Origin: Caldisalinibacter kiritimatiensis
GTDB taxonomy: Bacteria; Bacillota; Clostridia; Tissierellales; Caldisalinibacteraceae
Direction: 5' to 3'
DNA length: 40,209 nt
NCBI RefSeq assembly: GCF_000387765.1
Contig: NZ_ARZA01000091.1
Location: 1 to 40,209, forward strand
The notes below the pieces were generated by a model that did not search any database, was not told where the DNA came from, and saw only the letters and a program-made list of their open reading frames with translations. A program made the translations under genes and the position numbers. Below, one piece after another: positions 20,667 through 29,804 of the stretch (its first letter is position 1; every line of letters begins with the position of its first letter).

Positions 20667-21392
20667 ATGAAGATTATTATAATTAAAAAGAAACATCTTT
20701 TAATAATACCTATAGTAATTATAGGCTTGCTAATATATTTATTTATACCCTCTAAAAAAGAATCAGAAGAACCAGCATTTTTTTTGCCTATACTAGATAA
20801 GGTAATAGCAATAGACCCAGGGCATGGTGGTGTTGACCCTGGTGCAGTAGGACATTTTGATAAAAATGAAGACGACATAAACTTGGCTATTTCTTTAAAT
20901 TTGAGGCGACTTATAGAACAAAGTGGTGGTATAGTTATTCTCACTAGAGAAGAAGATGAAGGTTTATATACAGAAAAATCAGACACTTATAGAGCTAAAA
21001 AGAATGAAGATTTAAGAAATAGAAGAATACTTATTAATGATAGTGAGCCGGATGTGTTTATATCTATTCATTTAAATAGTTTTCCTCAGTCTAGATATTA
21101 TGGAGCACAGACCTTTTATAAGAAGGGGTGTGAAGAAAGTAAAAAGTTAGCCTTAGTTATTCAGGAGGAATTGAAGAATACTTTAGATAAAAATAATAAT
21201 AGAGTACCACAACCACGAGACAGTGTATATATAATAAGAGAATCAAAAGCTCCAGCAGTATTAATAGAATGTGGATTTTTATCAAATCCTAAAGAGGAAA
21301 GACTGTTAAATGACCCAGAATATCAAGAAAAAGTTGCATGGGCTATTTATTCTGGTTTACTTAGGTATTTTAGCGATACATCTGATGAATAA
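20667..21392 (+). CDS. cwlD: Germination-specific N-acetylmuramoyl-L-alanine amidase (CwlD type)
   Basis: CwlD-type zinc amidases cut peptide stems from muramic acid so that muramic-lactam can form in the spore cortex. The 241-residue product has a basic N-terminus and one membrane segment (about residues 11-27), then an Amidase_3 domain with IDPGHGG (zinc histidine), NEDDINL (zinc glutamate), SIHLN (second histidine) and the catalytic LIECGFLSNP. GGGGGAG lies before the ATG. Location just after rpsI matches Bacillus cwlD, which favours CwlD over a vegetative autolysin. Confidence 0.88.
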   Translation: MKIIIIKKKHLLIIPIVIIGLLIYLFIPSKKESEEPAFFLPILDKVIAIDPGHGGVDPGAVGHFDKNEDDINLAISLNLRRLIEQSGGIVILTREEDEGLYTEKSDTYRAKKNEDLRNRRILINDSEPDVFISIHLNSFPQSRYYGAQTFYKKGCEESKKLALVIQEELKNTLDKNNNRVPQPRDSVYIIRESKAPAVLIECGFLSNPKEERLLNDPEYQEKVAWAIYSGLLRYFSDTSDE

Positions 21393-21420
21393 TAATAAGC
21401 ATAGAAAGGGTATTATTATT
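21388..21420 (+). terminator. Weak A/T-only hairpin after cwlD
   Basis: AATAATAATA (21388-21397) can pair with TATTATTATT (21411-21420), followed by TTATAC. The stem is all A-T and the T-run short, so termination is doubtful. Confidence 0.3.
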
Positions 21421-21469
21421 TTATACAGAACTATAAACAGTAACAATAATGAACTTAGGAGGGTATTTA

Positions 21470-22879
21470 ATGGGTAAAATACTTGGTGCTTATCTTCTAC
21501 CACATCCACCTATTGTAATTTCTGAAATAGGTAGAGGTGAAGAAAGTAAGACAGCAAATACCATAAGAGCTATGAAACAAGTTGCTTCCGATATAGGGAA
21601 GAAAAAGCCAGATACTATTATTTTGGTTACACCCCATGGTCCAATGTTTTCAGATGCTATAGCTATATCTTATGAAAAAACCTTAAAAGGAAGTTTTGAA
21701 AGGTTTGGGAATAGTGATTTAGCATATACATTTTCTAATGATTTAGAGCTTGTAGATAAAATTGTTAGAAACGCTGGAGATGTAGATGTGGTTTGTGCAA
21801 AAGTTGATAAAGAATTTGCTAAAGAATATGGAGTGTCCGCTGAATTAGACCACGGTGCATTAGTACCATTATACTTCATTAATAATGAATACAAGGATTT
21901 TAACTTAGTACATATTACATATGGATTATTATCACCAATAGAATTATATAAATTTGGAATGGCAATTAACAAATCGATTAATGAAACGTTAAAAGATGTA
22001 GTATTTATTGCAAGTGGAGATTTATCCCACAAGCTTACTAAAGATGCACCAGCAGGTTATAATGCTAGAGGTAGGGACTTTGATGAAGAAATTGTATATC
22101 TATTAGAAAAAGGTAACTTTGAAGGTATTATGACTATTGAACCTGAATTTGCAGAAGCAGCAGGCGAATGTGGACTACGTTCATTACAAATAATGTGTGG
22201 CTTATTAGACGATTACAATACTACATCAGAGGTCCATTCATATGAAGGACCTTTTGGAGTAGGGTACTGTGTTGCAAGTATTGATGTGTTAGAAAAATCA
22301 GATAGACATAAGTTATTACAAAAACTGATTCAGAGGGAAAAAGAAACTATTAAGAACATTAGAAATAATGAAGATGAATACGTAAAATTAGCTAGAAATA
22401 GTTTAGAATTTTACGTAAAAAATAAAAGGAAAATGAATATGCCTGAAAATTTACCATCAACAATGTTGAATGAAAAAGCAGGAGTTTTTGTATCTATTAA
22501 AAAAGATGGGAAACTTAGGGGATGTATAGGTACTATTCAACCAAGTGAAGAAAACATAGCAAAAGAAATAATAGAAAATGCAGTTAAAGCAGGAGCAGAT
22601 GACCCTAGATTTTATCCGGTTGAACAAGATGAATTAGATAAGCTTATTTATTCTGTTGATATATTGAAGAAGCCTGAAGAGGTAATTTCAATAGATGAGC
22701 TAGATGTGTACAAATATGGAGTTATAGTAAAGAAAGGTAATAAAACTGGGCTTTTACTTCCGGCTTTAGATGGAATTGATACTCCAGAGCAGCAAGTTTC
22801 AATAGCATTACAAAAAGCAGGAATAAATCCAACAGAAGGTTATTCACTTTATAGGTTTGAGGTTGAAAGACATGGCTAA
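21470..22879 (+). CDS. LigB/MEMO-like and AMMECR1 fusion protein (AmmeMemoRadiSam A/B)
   Basis: The 469-residue product joins two domains. Residues 1 to about 270 resemble class III extradiol dioxygenase/MEMO proteins, with histidines in LLPHPP (H12), VTPHGPMF (H56), ELDHGALVP (H128) and GDLSHKL (H187). Residues about 295-469 are an AMMECR1 domain with the signature LRGCIG (349-354). Such pairs are part of the AmmeMemoRadiSam system with a radical SAM protein; its chemistry is not established. No radical SAM gene lies in this window. ATG 21470 follows AGGAGGG; the frame is open 21 bases further. Confidence 0.88.
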   Translation: MGKILGAYLLPHPPIVISEIGRGEESKTANTIRAMKQVASDIGKKKPDTIILVTPHGPMFSDAIAISYEKTLKGSFERFGNSDLAYTFSNDLELVDKIVRNAGDVDVVCAKVDKEFAKEYGVSAELDHGALVPLYFINNEYKDFNLVHITYGLLSPIELYKFGMAINKSINETLKDVVFIASGDLSHKLTKDAPAGYNARGRDFDEEIVYLLEKGNFEGIMTIEPEFAEAAGECGLRSLQIMCGLLDDYNTTSEVHSYEGPFGVGYCVASIDVLEKSDRHKLLQKLIQREKETIKNIRNNEDEYVKLARNSLEFYVKNKRKMNMPENLPSTMLNEKAGVFVSIKKDGKLRGCIGTIQPSEENIAKEIIENAVKAGADDPRFYPVEQDELDKLIYSVDILKKPEEVISIDELDVYKYGVIVKKGNKTGLLLPALDGIDTPEQQVSIALQKAGINPTEGYSLYRFEVERHG

Positions 22880-22910
22880 AAATAGTTAAGTCTTATTATC
22901 AATAGGTAAA

Positions 22911-23083
22911 TGTTAATAAACTGTTAATTATATGTTAATAATTTATTGTTGGTAATCAACAGGCTGTGGAAAGACTGAGTTTGTATAGCCTGATATAGCT
23001 TGATTGCTGGGATAGAAGGAGATGCATATTGTCAACATAAGTTATCCACCACCGATTGTGGATAGTGTGGAAAAAGTGGATGA
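22911..23083. other. Origin-like stretch: AT-rich 11-bp repeats plus DnaA-box-like cluster
   Basis: TGTTAAT occurs three times at an exact 11-base period (22911, 22922, 22933), followed by an inverted repeat TGTTG/CAACA (22947-22951 with 22957-22961). Sequences close to the DnaA box TGTGGATAA follow: TGTGGAAAG (22965), TTATCCACC (23042, reverse), TGTGGATAG (23057), TGTGGAAAA (23066) and AGTGGATGA (23075). The last three are end-to-end at 9-base steps, and the reverse box can pair with the first of them as a 7-bp hairpin. DnaA binding is inferred from similarity only. Confidence 0.5.
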
Positions 23084-23104
23084 ACGATATATGTACATAT
23101 ATAA

Positions 23105-23142
23105 AAGGCTATTGAAAAATCAAGCTGGTTTTCAATAGCCTT
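23105..23142 (-). terminator. Terminator of the aldo/keto reductase gene (possibly two-way)
   Basis: A perfect 14-bp stem AAGGCTATTGAAAA/TTTTCAATAGCCTT (23105-23118 with 23129-23142) has a 10-base loop. Read on the minus strand it is followed by TTTTATAT, fitting termination of the convergent gene at 23158. Confidence 0.85.
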
Positions 23143-23157
23143 AAATTTAACGTAAAC

Positions 23158-24297
23158 TTACTTATTATTTAAAACTTTGTGTGCTTCTTTAAGGTGTTTT
23201 ATTATAGATAGATTTTGTGGACATGCACTTTCACATTTACCACATTCAATACATAATGATGCATCTTTTTCATTTTTCATTATCTTCTCGTAAAAATTAT
23301 ATGATTCTTGGGTTGACTCATAAATATAGAAATTATTATAAATTTCAAATATATCAGGTATAGCTACTTCATTAGGACATGGTATACAATATATACATCC
23401 GGTACATCCTACTTTTGTTCTAGATGTGTATATATTTTTTACTTCTTCTACTAATTTAAGTTCCTCTTTAGTTAAAGAATTAGGTAGTGCATTTTCTGCA
23501 GTTTTAATATTTTCTTGTACTTGTTCCATTGTACTCATACCACTTAATAATAGAGTTACTTCAGGATGATTCCATACCCATTTAAGTGCTAATTCTGCTG
23601 CTGATTGATTAGTCTTATATTTATCCCAGACTTCTTTAATTTTACCTTTTGGTTGTTTAGCTAACTTACCACCTTTTAATGGTTCCATTATAACGACAGC
23701 TAAGCCTTTATCTGCTGCATATTTTAATCCTTTCATACCAGCTTGATAATTTTCATCCATATAATTTAATTGGATTTGACAGAAAGTCCAGTCATAAGAA
23801 TCTACAATTTCTTTAAAAAGGTCAATTTCATCATGAAATGAGAAACCTGCATATTTAATTCTTCCATCTTTTATGGCTTTATCAAGGAAATCAAGAACCC
23901 CTAGCTTTTTAGTATTTTCCCATGTCTTTTTATTAAGTGAATGAAGAAGATAAAAATCTATGTAATCAGTATCTAGTCTTTCAAGCTGCTCATTTAAGTA
24001 CTTATCGAAGTCTTCGTATGTTTTAGTGAGCCATACCGGTAATTTTGTTGCTAAATATACTTTTTCTCTATAACCGTCCTTTAGTGCTTTTCCAACAAAA
24101 GCTTCGCTATTACCACCATGATATGGATAGGCTGTGTCAATGTAATTAACACCATTATCAATAGCATAGCGTAACATTTTTATAGCTTCTACTTCATTAA
24201 TTTTACTATTATCATTATCTAACACAGGAAATCTCATACATCCAAAACCTAAAGCTGAAACCTTTAAATTTAACTTACCAAACTTTCTAAATTGCAT
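23158..24297 (-). CDS. Aldo/keto reductase with C-terminal 4Fe-4S ferredoxin domain
   Basis: The 379-residue product has an AKR barrel with the usual tetrad placed as D54, Y59 ([10 protein letters not shown]), K85 (LATKLPVW) and H119 (DFYLLHS). Residues about 300-379 add two cysteine clusters, [11 protein letters not shown] and [12 protein letters not shown], matching two 4Fe-4S clusters. Such fusions are common in anaerobes and probably reduce carbonyl substrates with ferredoxin electrons; the substrate is unknown. The frame is open to 24354, but AAGGGGGA on the minus strand fits the ATG at 24297. It is transcribed towards the LigB/AMMECR1 gene. Confidence 0.92.
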   Translation of the reverse strand: MQFRKFGKLNLKVSALGFGCMRFPVLDNDNSKINEVEAIKMLRYAIDNGVNYIDTAYPYHGGNSEAFVGKALKDGYREKVYLATKLPVWLTKTYEDFDKYLNEQLERLDTDYIDFYLLHSLNKKTWENTKKLGVLDFLDKAIKDGRIKYAGFSFHDEIDLFKEIVDSYDWTFCQIQLNYMDENYQAGMKGLKYAADKGLAVVIMEPLKGGKLAKQPKGKIKEVWDKYKTNQSAAELALKWVWNHPEVTLLLSGMSTMEQVQENIKTAENALPNSLTKEELKLVEEVKNIYTSRTKVGCTGCIYCIPCPNEVAIPDIFEIYNNFYIYESTQESYNFYEKIMKNEKDASLCIECGKCESACPQNLSIIKHLKEAHKVLNNK

Positions 24298-24474
24298 AAA
24301 AATCCCCCTTAAATGTAAATTTATATTAACTAATGAAGCATAATTTAAAAACATTATATCATATAATATTAAATTTTATTGATTTTTAAATAGGTTAGTT
24401 GATTTTTACAGTAGAAAAATATAATGATACTTTAGTACTAAACTGGAAAAAAAGACAATCCTTAAGTAGAAAAA

Positions 24475-24483
24475 TGCTATAAT
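24475..24483 (+). promoter_or_regulatory. Extended -10 promoter of the soluble chemoreceptor gene
   Basis: TGCTATAAT is a perfect extended -10 element (TGnTATAAT) about 100 bases before the gene. The upstream -35 region is weak (GACAAT 18 bases before). The 283-base gap 24298-24580 shows no other clear element. Confidence 0.55.
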
Positions 24484-24580
24484 AGATTACAAAAATATAA
24501 AAAACTATGTTTAAGCAGGAAAAAAATATATTATATAGAATATTTATAGATAGTATTGTCGAAGTGGGAGGTATAAGCGA

Positions 24581-27061
24581 GTGAAAATGTTTTCGAAATT
24601 TCGTACTAAGAAAGATAATATTAATAAAATGAAGCTTGAACCTGAAAATGTGGTTAGAGAAGATGATAATACCCAGTTATTAATTAATAATCAGAAAGCT
24701 ACTCTTGATAGAATGAAAAAGAGAGTCGATGAAACAGGTTTCGCTGTAGCTAATTTGATTAATAATATTAACTACATATCTCAAAATGTTGAAGACCAAA
24801 TGAACTTTATAGGTAAAGTTGTGAACCAAATAGAGAGTTATTCTGCTTTAGCAGAAGAGGTAAGTGCTAGTACTACTGATTCACAACAAATGGCAGAAAA
24901 AACTTTATCAGTTGCTAAAGATGGAAATGAAGCTGTTGATAAATCTATTAAAGCTATGAACGAGATTCAAGAGTCAGTAGAACAAGTAAAAAACGTTGTA
25001 AATTCCTTAAGTAATCATGCAGCACAGGTTGATAAGATGTTAGAGATAATTAAGGATATAGCGAGTGAAACTAATTTACTAGCATTAAATGCGACTATAG
25101 AAGCTGCTAGAGCAGGAGAGCATGGAAAAGGTTTTGCTGTTGTAGCAGATGAAGTTAGGAAACTAGCCAATCAAAGTGATGAAGCTGCCAGACAGATATC
25201 TGATATAGTACAACAAATAAATGAAAGTGTTGAAGAAACTTTACAAGCTATGGATAGTAGTACTCAAAAGGTAAAAGAAGGGGTTTCAATAGCAAATGAT
25301 ACAAATTCTGTATTCAATGAAATAATTCAATCTGTGGATACAACAACTAGTGTTACTAAAGAGATAAATGCAGCTATAGCTGAACAAATAAATAGTTTAC
25401 AAGAAGTAATTTCATCAACAGAAGATTTAAATACTATATCGAAGAACGTTATGTCAATGGTTGAAATTATGTTGATGAATACACAGCATACTAAATCATC
25501 AATAGAATTACTTTCTCAAACTTCAGAGACTTTAAATGATATAACTAATGATATATTAAATAAAATTGAAAGCAAACACTTAAAACAGCAACAGTATACT
25601 ATAAGGACAGCTATTAATGCTGAGCTTAGTAGTTTGGACCCAGCTATGGTTTTTGATGCTGATTCTGTAAGAATGTTGGAAAATATTCACTCAGGGTTAT
25701 TAATAGGGGGAACTTCTGTAGATGTTTTACCAGGAATTGCAAAGAGCTGGTATGTAAAGGAAGACAATGTAACTTGGGTATTTAATTTAAGAAAGGGAGC
25801 AAAGTTTCATAATGGTAGAAATGTATTAGCAAAGGATGTTAAGTATTCATTAGAGAGGCTATTAAGTCCTAGACTAAAATCCCCTAATGCATGGTTCCTA
25901 TTTGATATAGAGGGAGCTAAGGAATATAATGAAGGGAAAGTATCAGATGTAAAGGGTATTAAAGTATTAGACGACTATAGAATTGAAATAAAGCTAGAAC
26001 AACCTTATAGCGGCTTTTTATTAAATCTTGCGCAAACCTGTTGTGCTATATTACCTAAAGAGGATGTAGAAAGGTCTGAGTTTACCGGTTGTGGAGCATT
26101 TATTTTAATGAATAAAGATGAAGAAAAATATACACTAAAGGCATTTGAGGAATATTTCGGTGGACAACCATATGTTGATTACATAGAAATTATATTCAAT
26201 GAAAAAAATGCAATAGATAAATATAGAAAAGGTGAGTATGACTTCTTAATAATTGGAAATAACGAAGTAAAAGAAATTGAGAATTTATCATTAGATGGGC
26301 AAATGAAAACTCAGGATGTTCTTACAACTAATTTCCTAGGATTCAATTTAAAGAGAAATTCAGTTTTTGCTCAAGATAAGGACATAAGAAAGGCTATTAA
26401 CTATGCTATTGATACAGACAAAATAATAAAAGGTGTAGTTAATGGTTTAGCTACAGAGTCAAAGGGTGTATTCCCACCAGCTATTATAGATGACCATCAG
26501 TTAAAAGGCTTTAAATATAATCCAACTAAAGCTAAGGAGATATTGAATAATAACAATTTTAACAGTAGAAACGAGAGATTAAAAATATTAGCTAGAAAAG
26601 AAGATGAAGGAACTACAAATAGTAATGAAAAGCTTATAAATCATATTATAGAGGATTTAAAAAATATAGGGATAGAATGTGAGATAATAAGAGTACCATC
26701 TAAAGAATATATGGCTTCTGAGAATATTTCTAAATGTGATGTATATGTTATGGGGTGGATAGCAGATACAGGGGACCCAGACAATTATTTAACACCTTTA
26801 TTTAGTCCTGATACTTATACCAACTTTGGAGGATATGACAATAAGGAAGTTACAGAACTTATGAAACAGGCAAAGAAAATTATTAACCCTATAAAGAGAA
26901 TAGAAGTTTATAAGAAAATACAAAAATTAATAGTTGATGATTGTCCTTGGATTTTCTTGTATCATCCTAAGCTTGCTTATATAAGTGATGAAAATATTGC
27001 TAATGTAAGATTAAGTGTTCTCGGCAAAACTAGATATGAAGATATAATGATTAAAGAATAA
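24581..27061 (+). CDS. Soluble chemoreceptor fused to an oligopeptide-binding-protein (SBP_bac_5) domain
   Basis: The 826-residue product has a methyl-accepting signalling domain first (residues about 60-330) with the hairpin tip [20 protein letters not shown] near 161-180 and [15 protein letters not shown] after it. Residues about 340-826 form an extracellular-solute-binding family 5 domain: [20 protein letters not shown] at 390-409, [11 protein letters not shown], and late motifs [17 protein letters not shown] and [20 protein letters not shown]. No signal peptide, lipobox or membrane segment is visible, so the whole protein should be cytosolic. GTG 24581 is chosen because GGGAGGT (24565-24571) is nine bases away; ATG 24587 is the alternative. 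It probably senses a peptide or similar ligand and controls CheA; this is inference. Confidence 0.9.
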   Translation: MKMFSKFRTKKDNINKMKLEPENVVREDDNTQLLINNQKATLDRMKKRVDETGFAVANLINNINYISQNVEDQMNFIGKVVNQIESYSALAEEVSASTTDSQQMAEKTLSVAKDGNEAVDKSIKAMNEIQESVEQVKNVVNSLSNHAAQVDKMLEIIKDIASETNLLALNATIEAARAGEHGKGFAVVADEVRKLANQSDEAARQISDIVQQINESVEETLQAMDSSTQKVKEGVSIANDTNSVFNEIIQSVDTTTSVTKEINAAIAEQINSLQEVISSTEDLNTISKNVMSMVEIMLMNTQHTKSSIELLSQTSETLNDITNDILNKIESKHLKQQQYTIRTAINAELSSLDPAMVFDADSVRMLENIHSGLLIGGTSVDVLPGIAKSWYVKEDNVTWVFNLRKGAKFHNGRNVLAKDVKYSLERLLSPRLKSPNAWFLFDIEGAKEYNEGKVSDVKGIKVLDDYRIEIKLEQPYSGFLLNLAQTCCAILPKEDVERSEFTGCGAFILMNKDEEKYTLKAFEEYFGGQPYVDYIEIIFNEKNAIDKYRKGEYDFLIIGNNEVKEIENLSLDGQMKTQDVLTTNFLGFNLKRNSVFAQDKDIRKAINYAIDTDKIIKGVVNGLATESKGVFPPAIIDDHQLKGFKYNPTKAKEILNNNNFNSRNERLKILARKEDEGTTNSNEKLINHIIEDLKNIGIECEIIRVPSKEYMASENISKCDVYVMGWIADTGDPDNYLTPLFSPDTYTNFGGYDNKEVTELMKQAKKIINPIKRIEVYKKIQKLIVDDCPWIFLYHPKLAYISDENIANVRLSVLGKTRYEDIMIKE

Positions 27062-27071
27062 AGTATTATGT

Positions 27072-27106
27072 AAAAAACTGAGGAAAATAAATTTCCTCAG
27101 TTTTTT
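27072..27106 (+). terminator. Terminator after the soluble chemoreceptor gene (two-way)
   Basis: A 15-bp stem (27072-27086 with 27092-27106) with a five-base loop ends in six T residues. Flanking A and T runs make it usable from both strands, serving the convergent gene at 27136 too. Confidence 0.92.
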
Positions 27107-27135
27107 CATTTAATTCTAAACAAAGTAGTTTTAAA

Positions 27136-28095
27136 TTATAATTTAATATTCTTTTCTTCTAATTTACTATCAATGTATCTAGTAAAAATAGTTCTAATGA
27201 TAGCTCCAATAGGAACAGCTAGTAGCATTCCTAATACTCCAAATAATCCCCCTCCAATAATTATTGCCGATATAACATAAACAGGTTTTAAACCTACTTG
27301 TGTACCTAGTATTTTGGGACCAAGATATAATCCATCGAATTGCTGTAAACAAAGTATGAATATAAGCATCCATAATGCAGTTATTGGATTATAAAATAGA
27401 GTTATAAGAACTGCTGGAACTGCCCCTATTATTGGTCCAAAGTAAGGAACCATATTAGTTACCCCTACTATAGTACTTATTACTAAAGCGTATGGAGCAC
27501 CAATAATCATTGTTCCGATGAAACAAAGAATACCTATAATAATAGAATCTATAATTTTACCTATCAAATATTTTGAGAATAATAGATTGAATTCACGACT
27601 ATAGCATATTACCTTGTCTGCTTGGCGTTTATCGAAAAAAGCATATAATAATCGTTTAGTATGCATTGCAAACTTTTCTTTGTCTTTAAGAAAGTATATA
27701 GATAAAAGAATACCTAGAACTAAAGTGAAAAGACCTACTGTAAAGTTTACAGCTTGATTTAAAGTCTTTTCTAAAATAGGACTAAGAGTGTTACTTAAAT
27801 TCTGAAAAAGTTTATCTAAATCTAAATTATTTAGGTTATCTTGAATATAGGTTGATATTCTATAATGTCCTAAAAATTCTAACCTATCTTGTTGATATGC
27901 AATCCATCGTTGAGTTTGGTCAACATAACTGGGTATTTCTTTAATTATATTATTTGTACTAATTATTATTCTAGGTGTTATTATTACTAATATTAGTGCT
28001 AGCAAACCTAAAAAGAAAATGTAAACAATAGAAATACTCCATATCCTCTTTAATTTAAAGTCTTTTTCAAGATAACTCATTATAGGGTTTAGCAA
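27136..28095 (-). CDS. AI-2E family membrane protein (5' end uncertain)
   Basis: Coordinates give the part with a standard start codon, TTG at 28095 (319 residues). It has about seven hydrophobic segments and the family patterns VVGVTNMVPYFGPIIGAVPA and LKPVYVISAIIIGGGLFGVLGMLLAVP near the C-terminus. Members export quorum signals, sodium or unknown substrates; no substrate can be named. The frame stays open 51 codons further upstream (to 28248) and encodes a first membrane segment (LLPLIIFSFIAYKII) and FIWAFAIAYLLNP, as expected for the family, but without ATG, GTG or TTG. A well-placed TTG at 28238 is in another frame; one extra A in the following A-run would join it. Confidence 0.85.
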   Translation of the reverse strand: MLNPIMSYLEKDFKLKRIWSISIVYIFFLGLLALILVIITPRIIISTNNIIKEIPSYVDQTQRWIAYQQDRLEFLGHYRISTYIQDNLNNLDLDKLFQNLSNTLSPILEKTLNQAVNFTVGLFTLVLGILLSIYFLKDKEKFAMHTKRLLYAFFDKRQADKVICYSREFNLLFSKYLIGKIIDSIIIGILCFIGTMIIGAPYALVISTIVGVTNMVPYFGPIIGAVPAVLITLFYNPITALWMLIFILCLQQFDGLYLGPKILGTQVGLKPVYVISAIIIGGGLFGVLGMLLAVPIGAIIRTIFTRYIDSKLEEKNIKL

Positions 28096-28404
28096 ATATG
28101 CTATAGCAAAAGCCCAAATAAAAGGTTTTAAAACTTTAAGTATAGAGTCTAAGGAAAAAGTAGGATTGTTTATTATTTTATACGCAATAAAAGAAAAAAT
28201 TATTAGTGGTAACAGCTTTAAGTAGCTTTTTCTGCCAAGTATTATAAATCACCCTTTCTGGATAAAGTAGACTATAGTAATAAGTCCTACAATAATTATA
28301 TCAATTTTTTTTATTTTATAAAATCATTGAATTTATTGTTTGTGTTAATTCTAACTTTATATTTAAATACATATACTTTTACTAGTAATTATGGAGGTAG
28401 ATAT

Positions 28405-29514
28405 ATGATTGTAATAATTAGCAGAAAAAAAATATTAGTTACTTTAATTATCATTGCTATTTTAGTAGGTATTTTATTTTCATACTCAATAAGAACTGAC
28501 TCAGTTAATCCAACTTTATTTGAAGAACAAAATTTGTCAGATTTGATTAACAGAATATTTGTAACAAGATATGAATCAATTGTTAATCAAGATAAGGAAT
28601 TATTATCATCATTATACAATAAAGCAGTTAAATATGGATTATGGGCATTTGAACATGAAACAAAGAGAATGATATATTTACACAAATGGGCTGATAAACA
28701 AGGAGTTAAGTTTATTAGTATAAAACCAATACCTATAATAAGATATGTAAAAGAGAGAGGAGAAGGATTCAGAGTTAATTTAATGGTTTCAACTGAATAT
28801 AAATACGTATATGAAAACGAGCCTAAAGTAGAAAATATGTTTAGAATAGGAACATACCACTCTCTTGACATCGAAAAAAATGACGATAAATGGCTGATTA
28901 CAAGAGAATGGTATACAGACCCTTTTGCTGACTCTTTAAATACTGATAATATAAAAAAAGAAGAAATAAAAAAATACATACTTTCAAGGAAATCAAAAGA
29001 ATATACGAATTTGAGTGAAAGAAGAATTAAAGCCATTGAATATGCTGATAAATACTGTGGAGCTGCTGGAACAGAGGAAACAGGATATAAATATAATGAC
29101 AAGTATATTAACTATAACCCTAGGGGAGGGGATTGTGCTAACTTTGCCTCACAGATACTACATGAGGGAGGAGGCTTTTCAAAAAATTACACGTGGAATT
29201 ATAAGGGAGGCGGTAGTAGAGCGTGGGTAAATGCACAAGCCTTTAAAAACTATATGTTATATAGCGGTAGAGCTTCGAAATTAGCATATGGTACATATGA
29301 GCAAGTATATAAGGCTAGTTATAAACTAAAGTCAGGAGACTTTATTGCTTACGAAAAAAAGGGAAAAGTTACTCATATTTCAGTTGTAACAGGTGTGGAT
29401 TCTAAAGGATATGTATTAGTGAACTGCCATAATACTGATAGATATAGAGTGCCTTGGGATTTAGGATGGAGCAATAAAGGTATAAAATTTTGGTTAGTAC
29501 ATGTACACTATTAA
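28405..29514 (+). CDS. Membrane-anchored Cys/His amidase-domain protein (Amidase_6 type)
   Basis: The 369-residue product has an N-terminal membrane anchor (about residues 9-28), a central region of mixed composition (35-205) without a recognised domain, and a C-terminal amidase-like domain. The latter has the nucleophile in RGGDCANFASQ (C244), the histidine in KVTHISVV (H324) and a conserved VNCHN. Such domains occur in Firmicutes envelope proteins and are presumed to cut peptide bonds in peptidoglycan or proteins. ATG 28405 follows TGGAGGT; the frame is open 78 bases upstream without a binding site. Confidence 0.82.
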   Translation: MIVIISRKKILVTLIIIAILVGILFSYSIRTDSVNPTLFEEQNLSDLINRIFVTRYESIVNQDKELLSSLYNKAVKYGLWAFEHETKRMIYLHKWADKQGVKFISIKPIPIIRYVKERGEGFRVNLMVSTEYKYVYENEPKVENMFRIGTYHSLDIEKNDDKWLITREWYTDPFADSLNTDNIKKEEIKKYILSRKSKEYTNLSERRIKAIEYADKYCGAAGTEETGYKYNDKYINYNPRGGDCANFASQILHEGGGFSKNYTWNYKGGGSRAWVNAQAFKNYMLYSGRASKLAYGTYEQVYKASYKLKSGDFIAYEKKGKVTHISVVTGVDSKGYVLVNCHNTDRYRVPWDLGWSNKGIKFWLVHVHY

Positions 29515-29518
29515 TAAT

Positions 29519-29545
29519 AAAAAAGCGAGCATAGCTCGCTTTTTT
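29519..29545 (+). terminator. Two-way terminator between the amidase and the 82-aa gene
   Basis: AAAAAAGCGAGC (29519-29530) pairs perfectly with GCTCGCTTTTTT (29534-29545) over an ATA loop. A and T runs on both sides suit both convergent genes; it overlaps the stop codon of the minus-strand gene. Confidence 0.93.
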
Positions 29546-29792
29546 AGCTGTATTCTTCTTTCCATTCAGCTAATAATGTTTCACATGCTGATATTGTAGC
29601 AGAAGTAGTTATGTTTTTCACTTCACCCTTACCTAACCAATCGTTACCTTGGTTTATATATAGGGTATTTAGTAACTCCTTTAGCTTTTCTATGGTAAAG
29701 CTAGGGTCATTTTCTTTTTGCTGTTTTAAGTCATTATATACATTTTGATAAGTAGTATTGTATTTTTTTTCTAAAACATCATCTAAAAACAT
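29544..29792 (-). CDS. Hypothetical 82-residue protein, co-transcribed with the B12-binding regulator
   Basis: I do not recognise this gene. The product, MFLDDVLEKKYNTTYQNVYN at the start, is charged, probably mostly helical, soluble and has one cysteine near residue 73. AAGGGGGA, overlapping the stop of the upstream regulator gene, is eight bases from the ATG at 29792; a TTG at 29798 is too close. The gap to the regulator is 12 bases, so the two are almost certainly co-transcribed and coupled. It might be a partner or modulator of the regulator, but nothing in the sequence shows this. Confidence 0.8.
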   Translation of the reverse strand: MFLDDVLEKKYNTTYQNVYNDLKQQKENDPSFTIEKLKELLNTLYINQGNDWLGKGEVKNITTSATISACETLLAEWKEEYS

Positions 29793-29804
29793 AACCAATC
29801 CCCC

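Noticed and set aside
23022-23138. 38-codon open frame (ATG 23022) in the DnaA-box-like region
   Set aside because: GAAGGA directly abuts the ATG with no spacing, the frame runs through the DnaA-like repeats and ends in the terminator stem, and the product resembles nothing known.
29015-29230. 71-codon plus-strand open frame inside the amidase gene
   Set aside because: It lies in another frame of a well-supported gene with active-site motifs and has no ribosome binding site of its own.
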